Source: a virus
Length of the DNA stretch: 64,000 nt
Virus record (IMG/VR): IMGVR_UViG_3300043448_001007
Location: 1-64,000 of that record
Direction: 5' to 3' (one strand)
The stretch's first letter is position 1. Each line of letters begins with the position of its first letter. Under the pieces are notes generated by a model. The model made no database searches. It had not been told where the DNA came from and worked only from the letters and a program-made list of their open reading frames with translations. This document shows positions 58,967 to 64,000 of the stretch, one piece after another. The translations under genes and the position numbers were made by a program.

Positions 58967-59677
58967 ATGGGTGCTCTAAATGAAAGAATAAAGTTAAGTC
59001 AATTAGTTCATGGTAAAGATTTGGTAGACTATTTTAAAAATAATAGTCAATATATGTATGAGCAATACCAAACTACCAGCGATTTGTGTCAATCTCAGAG
59101 TATAGATAAGATATCTAAAGGTGGATTTTATTTTTTTGTTTACAAAGATGATTCCAATTGGATGAGATATTCTTTATTATTTTGTACAGATTATCGTAAG
59201 TTGAATAACTTAACCATTGTAATGGGTATTAATTTTAATTTTATTCCTATTGAAATAAGAGGTAGATTTTTTGATCAATTTATTAATGAAAAAGATTTTG
59301 AAAAAAATTCATATTTACCCGTTGATTTCACAACCATTTATAAAGAACTACTAAAAATAGGGTTCGAATACTCTTTAGTTGAATGGACAGTTCCACAAAT
59401 AGTTAGTGTTCATAGAATACATTTGGAGTTATTACCAAGATTTCTATATTCATCATTTCCTAAAAATAAATATGATCCAAATAAGTTAATGGAGATATGG
59501 GCTGCTAAAATTAAAGATAAACAATATAGACACCAAGAAGTAATTCTTTCTAAAATAGATGAGTTTTTTGATGCTGAAAAATCTTTACAGAAAAAAGAAA
59601 CAGGTAATAAGTATCAATATTTGGAGAAACATATTCAAAGACTACAAAGAAGTTATGAAAAATATGGAAAATTTTAA
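58967..59677 (+). CDS. Hypothetical virion-type protein upstream of portal (236 aa)
   Basis: Starts MGALNERIKLSQLVHGKDLV. Contains a beta-rich centre with FYFFVYKDDSNWMRYSLLF, RKLNNLTIVMGINFNFIPIE, a FLYSSFPKNKYDPNKLMEIW segment, and a helical C-terminus that ends in a coil with many Gln/Lys. The position between the gp4-like gene and the portal suggests a head or neck protein. The family is not recognised. The gene is complete, with a motif copy directly upstream. Confidence 0.72.
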   Translation: MGALNERIKLSQLVHGKDLVDYFKNNSQYMYEQYQTTSDLCQSQSIDKISKGGFYFFVYKDDSNWMRYSLLFCTDYRKLNNLTIVMGINFNFIPIEIRGRFFDQFINEKDFEKNSYLPVDFTTIYKELLKIGFEYSLVEWTVPQIVSVHRIHLELLPRFLYSSFPKNKYDPNKLMEIWAAKIKDKQYRHQEVILSKIDEFFDAEKSLQKKETGNKYQYLEKHIQRLQRSYEKYGKF

Positions 59678-59738
59678 AAAAAAAGGGAGGACGCTCTTTC
59701 CAATATATAAAAAAGTAAATAAAAAATAATAGATAAAA

Positions 59739-61415
59739 ATGAGTTCTTATAATCCACTAAACAATCAAAATGGATACGCCTACATGAATTCGGCTGTAGA
59801 AAATAAAGGATTGTTTTCCAGAATACTTAGAAATATCTCAACTTGGGGAATGAATTATGATGATATGATATTAAGAAACCAAGTCGGCGTTAATATCAAT
59901 GAAGATCCATATTCACAACAAGGTAGTTCAATGTATGATTTTTTCTCGAAAAGAGCAGTGGCGTCTGTTTTAAACAGAAAGTCAATTCCTTATTTAGATA
60001 GATCATATAGTGATAAGCGGAGAATTTTGAGAGAATATTCTATTAAAGATGAAATTAGGGATTATGTTTCTGTTGTTTGTGATGAAGCTATAATTTATCG
60101 AGATCGTAAATTTTGTAAACCCAGAAATTTATCAAATGATTTCCCACAAGAAATTAGAGATAAGTATTTAGAATATTTTGAAAGAATTTATAATAGATTT
60201 GGATTCTCTGATAGTATAACAGCTTGGGGATTAATGAAAGATTTCTTAATAGATGGTTATATTGCGATGGAAATTATATGGGATGATAAAAAGAAAAACA
60301 TTATACATTTCAATAGATTAAGACCAGAAACTTTGGTACCTGCTTATGATCCAGCTATTGGTCACCTCTGGATTCAATTTCCGGATGATCCACAACTACG
60401 AAGAATATTTTTGGATTCACAAATAGTATTTATTTCATATGCTGCTCAAAATGATTATTCAGAAACATCTTATGTTGAAGGTTTAATTAAACCTTATAAC
60501 CAATTAAAGATTTTAGAACAAGCTAAAATTATGTTTAATATAGTAAATGCAACATTACATCAAGTATTTACAATTCCAACCAATGGTTTATCCAGACAAA
60601 AGGCTGAAGAACAAATAGGTCAGTTAATCCATGATTATTCAGAACAAGTAGAATGGGATGATAGTTTGGGAACATTACAAATTAATGGTAGTAAACATTT
60701 AAATTATTGGAAACAAATCTGGTTCCCGGCTGGTGATGGAGGTACTCCAACAATGGAGTTGAGAAGTCCACAAGGAGCTAACTTAAATGAAGATGATATG
60801 TTAAAATGGTTTCATAGAAATCTAAAAAGAGCTTCTAAAATACCATTACAAAGATTCGCTGATGATAGTGGTGGTGGAAATTTAATTGTTGATTCTAGTA
60901 ATATAACACATGATGAAATAAATTATCACAACTTTATATCAAGAATGCAAGCTAATTTTAAGGAATTGGTTTTAAAACCATTAAAAATGCAACTTTTAGT
61001 TGAATTTCCAGAAATTAAAGATGATGAAAGATTATTAAATCAATTAGATGTTGAATTTTCAACAAATCAGTTTGTTGAGGCTTTAGAAAGACAAGCGATG
61101 ATTGAGAAGAAAGCTGGTCTATTAACAACACTAATGAGTATTCAAAAAGCTGATGGTAAACCATACTTCCATGTTGATTATTTAATGGATAAAGTTTGGG
61201 AGTTGACTGCCGAAGAAAAAGAAGAGAATAATAGATATTGGTTAAAAGATTCAGCTGGTGGTTCGGCTGAAGGTGGTGATATGGGTGGAGACGTTGGTGG
61301 TGATATGGGTGATATGGGTGATATGGGTGGAGAAGCTGGAATGGAATCTGGTGGTGAGATACCTCCTCCAGAAGGTGGTGGTGAATCCGAAACCGGAGGA
61401 GAATTTGAATTTTAA
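59739..61415 (+). CDS. 20: Portal vertex protein, T4 gp20-like (558 aa)
   Basis: Matches the gp20 family: DFFSKRAVASVLNRKSIPYL in the N-terminal part, RILREYSIKDEIRDYVSVVC with DEAI, then GLMKDFLIDGYIAMEIIWDD, the LRPETLVPAYD crown segment, and SPQGANLNEDDMLKWFHRNL with the LKRASKIPLQRF helix. T4 gp20 has 524 residues. The last ~55 residues are a Gly/Asp/Glu-rich low-complexity tail (GGDMGGDVGGDMGDMG...). The dodecamer forms the DNA channel and docks terminase. Ends at a strong terminator. Confidence 0.92.
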   Translation: MSSYNPLNNQNGYAYMNSAVENKGLFSRILRNISTWGMNYDDMILRNQVGVNINEDPYSQQGSSMYDFFSKRAVASVLNRKSIPYLDRSYSDKRRILREYSIKDEIRDYVSVVCDEAIIYRDRKFCKPRNLSNDFPQEIRDKYLEYFERIYNRFGFSDSITAWGLMKDFLIDGYIAMEIIWDDKKKNIIHFNRLRPETLVPAYDPAIGHLWIQFPDDPQLRRIFLDSQIVFISYAAQNDYSETSYVEGLIKPYNQLKILEQAKIMFNIVNATLHQVFTIPTNGLSRQKAEEQIGQLIHDYSEQVEWDDSLGTLQINGSKHLNYWKQIWFPAGDGGTPTMELRSPQGANLNEDDMLKWFHRNLKRASKIPLQRFADDSGGGNLIVDSSNITHDEINYHNFISRMQANFKELVLKPLKMQLLVEFPEIKDDERLLNQLDVEFSTNQFVEALERQAMIEKKAGLLTTLMSIQKADGKPYFHVDYLMDKVWELTAEEKEENNRYWLKDSAGGSAEGGDMGGDVGGDMGDMGDMGGEAGMESGGEIPPPEGGGESETGGEFEF

Positions 61416-61420
61416 GGATA

Positions 61421-61451
61421 AAAAAAGAGTGAGAGAATTTCTCACTCTTTT
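61421..61451. terminator. Terminator after portal gene
   Basis: Stem GAGTGAGA / TCTCACTC with a five-base loop and A/T tracts on both sides; it overlaps the end of the convergent minus-strand gene. Confidence 0.85.
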
Positions 61452-61834
61452 TCATTGTCATCTAATTCTATAATAAATCCAAATATATCATCTGATCCAG
61501 ATAGAGAACGTGGTTTAATACCCGGATCAGTATCTAATATTCCCTCACATGTTACTTCCAATTCTTCTACTAATAAACCTGAATTTATAATAAACTTCAT
61601 TTTAGTTATTCTAATTTTGTTTGCATAAACATGATCATTTAAATCCTTTTTGTTATATTTTTTAATTACTAAATGTGGTAGTATATTTTCAATATCAAAT
61701 TGAACTCTTTGTCCAAAAAGACAAGATAATTTAATATCTCTTAGACATGTTTTATAATCTCTATATTTTTCTAAGAGAGGTTTAAACCTTTCTATACTAG
61801 TCCCTTGATTTATTTCTACTTTTCTTACGCTCAT
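61442..61834 (-). CDS. Hypothetical protein (130 aa)
   Basis: I choose the ATG at 61834 (MSVRKVEINQGTSIERFKPL); a start at 61849 would add MWKIY. One alpha/beta domain with LSCLFGQRVQFDIENILPHL and KMKFIINSGLLVEELEVTCE, and an acidic end. Not recognised. It overlaps the 3' end of the truncated endonuclease-like gene upstream by about 38 bp, which suggests that gene was placed or shortened secondarily. Confidence 0.65.
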   Translation of the reverse strand: MSVRKVEINQGTSIERFKPLLEKYRDYKTCLRDIKLSCLFGQRVQFDIENILPHLVIKKYNKKDLNDHVYANKIRITKMKFIINSGLLVEELEVTCEGILDTDPGIKPRSLSGSDDIFGFIIELDDNEKE

Positions 61835-62189
61835 ATAAATTTTCCACAATACTTTTTTTCATTTTATTAAATAATTCAATATTCTGTATTGGATAATCAC
61901 ACCCCCAATTTTCATTAAGAGTCCTCTTCCTTTTCACCTCAGAACATTTTCGACAATAATAGTACCCCCAAGTATTATTATATTTGACATAATTTTTAAA
62001 AATAACATCCTTAACTACATTACAATTTAATCCATCACATTTACATGTAATTTTGTAACAAGATCCGGGTGTTAAAAACTCAATCGGTATTAATATCTCA
62101 TCACCAATCATTACATCATATCCCAAATCTTCAAAATATTGGTAGTTGGATTCAATTATTTTTACTTTTATTTCTCTTGTTAAAATCAT
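61797..62189 (-). CDS. Degenerate or truncated endonuclease-like protein (130 aa)
   Basis: Contains a CKCDGLNCNV...CRKCSEVKRKR zinc finger and one NENWGCDYPIQNIELFNKMK repeat. These are the N-terminal finger and first DNA-binding repeat of the endonuclease family found at 35.5 and 62.2 kb, but there is no nuclease domain. Its start overlaps the stop of the full-length gene upstream by four bases. It could be a decayed copy or a stand-alone DNA-binding module. The basic C-terminus (ERKKSRNKSRD) has no similarity to the intact copies. Confidence 0.6.
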   Translation of the reverse strand: MILTREIKVKIIESNYQYFEDLGYDVMIGDEILIPIEFLTPGSCYKITCKCDGLNCNVVKDVIFKNYVKYNNTWGYYYCRKCSEVKRKRTLNENWGCDYPIQNIELFNKMKKSIVENLYERKKSRNKSRD

Positions 62190-63673
62190 AATATTATTTC
62201 ATATTTTATTTTACCACAATCCCAAATTTTTGGGATTTCTAATTCAGATTCACTTATTCCAGTAATTGACCTTTTAAAATTTGATTTATGGATTCTTTCA
62301 CCATCAAAAACATATTTATAGTCTGGATTACTTTCATTTACCTTTTCAAATTTTAATTTAGTATATAGATCACCACGGCTCCAATCTCGATCAGCATAAC
62401 TTATTATTCTGATTGGTTTATAATTTTTAATAAAATAATTAAGTAATTTTGAAGCACCACCTATAACATTAAATCCAATCTTATTACAAAATCTATTTAA
62501 ATTCCATTCTCCATAATTCATTTTCTTACGACCTTCAAATTGATCAAATGTCATTAAACAAACCAACTCTTCATTGTGAAATAAACCTATTTTAATTTTT
62601 GAATTTGACCAACCTTGGATATGATTATTGTTTAAAAATTTTTTAACTAATTCTATATCATCAATTTCCTTAATAATACAATTTCTAGATCCAATTTTTG
62701 AACTTAATTTTAAAAGATTTCCTATTTGACTTTCAATTATACTTTTTCTATGATTCCAATCATCTTCCCAAAAATGGATTAATCTAATTCCCTGTGATTC
62801 GAAAAATTTTGTCTTTTCTAAATGGAAATTTTTATCCTTATATATCTCAGAATGCCAATATATACCATTGAACTCAAATCCTATTTTCTCGGATGGTAGA
62901 AATATATCAATTTCTTTATTACCAATTTTATAATTTTGTATTATTTCCCCATTATATATTGATTTTATAAAGTTAAATAGGTTTATCTCACCACCAGATT
63001 GATGACCATTTATTTTATTACAAATTGTGCATAATATTGTTTTATATTTAATCCTTTTATGGAATAAATCAATATCTATTTCAAAATCATGTTCTTTATT
63101 GTTATCACATCTAAATAAAGATATTCCATTTTCCTTATAAGATAAATAATTTTTATGATTAGCAATTTTAAAATTGTTTTTTCTAAAAATTTCACTTTTT
63201 TTGTTATTTGATGCCCCCCAATTTTCTAAATATTTTTTAGCTTTGAGATCTTTTACTTCTCTGGATTGTGAAACATTTTCAACTCCCCATCTATCTAAAT
63301 TTGTTGATTTTTGTTTATTTAAAACTTCTTTATTTTTTAAATGATGTTCAACACCAAACTTTTTAATATTATTCTCTTTTATTTTTATTTGAATATCTTT
63401 TGATTGTGATACAAACTCAACACCTCTTTTCTCTAAGTTGGTCTTTTTTGACTTTTCTTTGATATTATCTAATTGGAATACGTTTTCAACTCCCCATTTT
63501 TCTAAATTATTCTTCTTTAATTTACATTTTTTACACAAATACTCACCATTACAATATCCATATGATGTATATAATTTGAATTTTATCTTTTTATCAATAC
63601 CACATGAATCACAGACTACCTCTATTTCAGTATTACTCCATTTTCCAATACTATCTATATTAGTTTTAATCAT
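62186..63673 (-). CDS. Homing endonuclease-like protein with GNAT-like C-terminal domain (495 aa)
   Basis: An N-terminal zinc finger (CDSCGIDKKI...CKKCKLKK) is followed by four or five repeats of the form LEKWGVENVFQxxxIKEKSKKTN (~55-165), then a second finger (CTICN). The nuclease core reads KEIDIFLPSEKIGFEFNGIY and WHSE with HFWEDDW. The C-terminal domain (NRFCNKIGFNVIGGASKLLN, YADRDWSRGDLYTKLKF) matches that of the gene at 35.5 kb. It is inserted between portal (20) and prohead protease (21), which are neighbours in T4. Homing function is inferred from family and position. Confidence 0.8.
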   Translation of the reverse strand: MIKTNIDSIGKWSNTEIEVVCDSCGIDKKIKFKLYTSYGYCNGEYLCKKCKLKKNNLEKWGVENVFQLDNIKEKSKKTNLEKRGVEFVSQSKDIQIKIKENNIKKFGVEHHLKNKEVLNKQKSTNLDRWGVENVSQSREVKDLKAKKYLENWGASNNKKSEIFRKNNFKIANHKNYLSYKENGISLFRCDNNKEHDFEIDIDLFHKRIKYKTILCTICNKINGHQSGGEINLFNFIKSIYNGEIIQNYKIGNKEIDIFLPSEKIGFEFNGIYWHSEIYKDKNFHLEKTKFFESQGIRLIHFWEDDWNHRKSIIESQIGNLLKLSSKIGSRNCIIKEIDDIELVKKFLNNNHIQGWSNSKIKIGLFHNEELVCLMTFDQFEGRKKMNYGEWNLNRFCNKIGFNVIGGASKLLNYFIKNYKPIRIISYADRDWSRGDLYTKLKFEKVNESNPDYKYVFDGERIHKSNFKRSITGISESELEIPKIWDCGKIKYEIIL

Positions 63674-63812
63674 ATATTTTTTATTTTTTAATCAAATTCA
63701 TCACATACTATATATAAAAATAGTTGGTTTGTTTAATATTCCTGTAAAAAATCTACCTATGTAAAAAAACGATATTTTTTGTCAATATATATGTAAAATC
63801 AATATATTGAAA

Positions 63813-64000
63813 ATGAAACCTATATTAATCGTAGAGAACAACACAAATCCTCTTTCGTTAAATGAAAATTTAAGTGGAAAGGATAAGTATGTTCTTTCAG
63901 GACCATTCACTGAATTTGATATCGTGAATAGAAATGAAAGAGTTTATACTGCTAATAAGTTCTTACCAGCTCTTCAAGAGTTGAATGAAAGAATTAAACA
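63813..64000 (+). CDS. 21: Prohead core protease, T4 gp21-like, cut by window end
   Basis: ATG at 63813; 62 codons are visible without a stop. LSGPFTEFDIVNRNERVYTA and NKFLPALQELNERIK match the conserved opening of phage prohead proteases (G-x-F-x-x-x-D-x-x-N-R-N-x-R-V-Y). In T4 this serine protease matures the capsid and cuts the targeting peptides from internal proteins, which makes it relevant to the tagged proteins in this window. The catalytic His and Ser are beyond the edge. AATATATATG lies 20-30 bp upstream. Confidence 0.82.
   Translation, partial: MKPILIVENNTNPLSLNENLSGKDKYVLSGPFTEFDIVNRNERVYTANKFLPALQELNERIK

Noticed and set aside
59678-59702. Possible terminator GGGAGGACGCTCTTTCC
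   Set aside because: Arms do not pair well (only four or five base pairs) and no T run follows.
61015-61473. Three ORFs in other frames at the portal 3' end
   Set aside because: Shadows created by the GGTGATATGGGT-type repeat of the portal tail.
1-64000. tRNA, rRNA, integrase, attachment sites, CRISPR
   Set aside because: No cloverleaf, rRNA-like GC island, recombinase motif or att-like repeat was seen on reading both strands; small tRNAs could still be missed by eye.

Overview
The window reads as part of the genome of a large T4-like tailed phage (myovirus) of a Bacteroidota, probably flavobacterial, host. The phage assignment rests on a full set of T4-type genes: terminase large subunit, tail sheath, tail tube, portal, prohead protease, gp25 baseplate wedge, gp26-like hub protein, gp4 head completion, gp15-like tail terminator, UvsX recombinase, gp44 clamp loader, gp47 nuclease and a gp55-like late sigma factor. 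The host inference rests on very AT-rich DNA, A-rich leaders with almost no Shine-Dalgarno sequences, a host-type -7 box (TAnnTTTG) before two genes, Bacteroidota-style lipoprotein signals and a Bacteroidota-like ClpS. No tRNA, rRNA, integrase or CRISPR array was seen.

Layout. 1-3.4 kb: small accessory genes (WYL-like protein cut by the window edge, lipoprotein, tagged proteins, a tandem pair of tiny paralogues). 3.4-12.9 kb: two long fibre-type genes flanking a homing-endonuclease-like gene and uvsX. 12.9-18 kb: a repeat-rich tape-measure-like protein and its followers. 18-21.5 kb: a minus-strand accessory block with an amidoligase-like and an isochorismatase-like enzyme. 21.6-24.6 kb: a ribbon-helix-helix gene translationally coupled to terminase, whose Walker A motif carries an intein broken into two reading frames. 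24.6-31.2 kb: ClpS adaptor, spanin-like pair, tagged and low-complexity proteins. 31.2-42.6 kb: very large sheath, endonuclease, gp26-like hub gene, gp47, HD hydrolase and tail tube. 42.8-49.3 kb: a 1950-residue baseplate protein and gp25. 49.3-54.6 kb: clamp loader, a frame-disrupted fibre gene and gp15-like protein. 54.7-64 kb: structural-like protein, LOG-family enzyme, gp55-like sigma, gp4, portal, a homing endonuclease with a degenerate relative, and the start of the prohead protease.

Themes. (1) A TTTAATATATA element lies just upstream of most transcription units on both strands and is the likely late promoter, read with the gp55-like factor. (2) Many unrelated proteins start with a short peptide of the form MKxhKxFExFNE, resembling the T4 capsid-targeting sequence; the prohead protease that would trim such tags is at the right edge. 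(3) Convergent units are separated by strong hairpin terminators, several overlapping the ends of genes. (4) Fibre and baseplate genes are built from beta-propeller and beta-roll repeats and show repeat-driven rearrangement.

The most notable candidate is the terminase intein: Cys1 and the N-terminal block are in one ORF, blocks B, F and G with the His-Asn/Thr junction in a second ORF that has its own ATG and its own promoter-like element. This fits an atypically split, trans-splicing intein; a decayed intein or sequencing indels are the alternatives. All calls come from reading the sequence; no database search was run.
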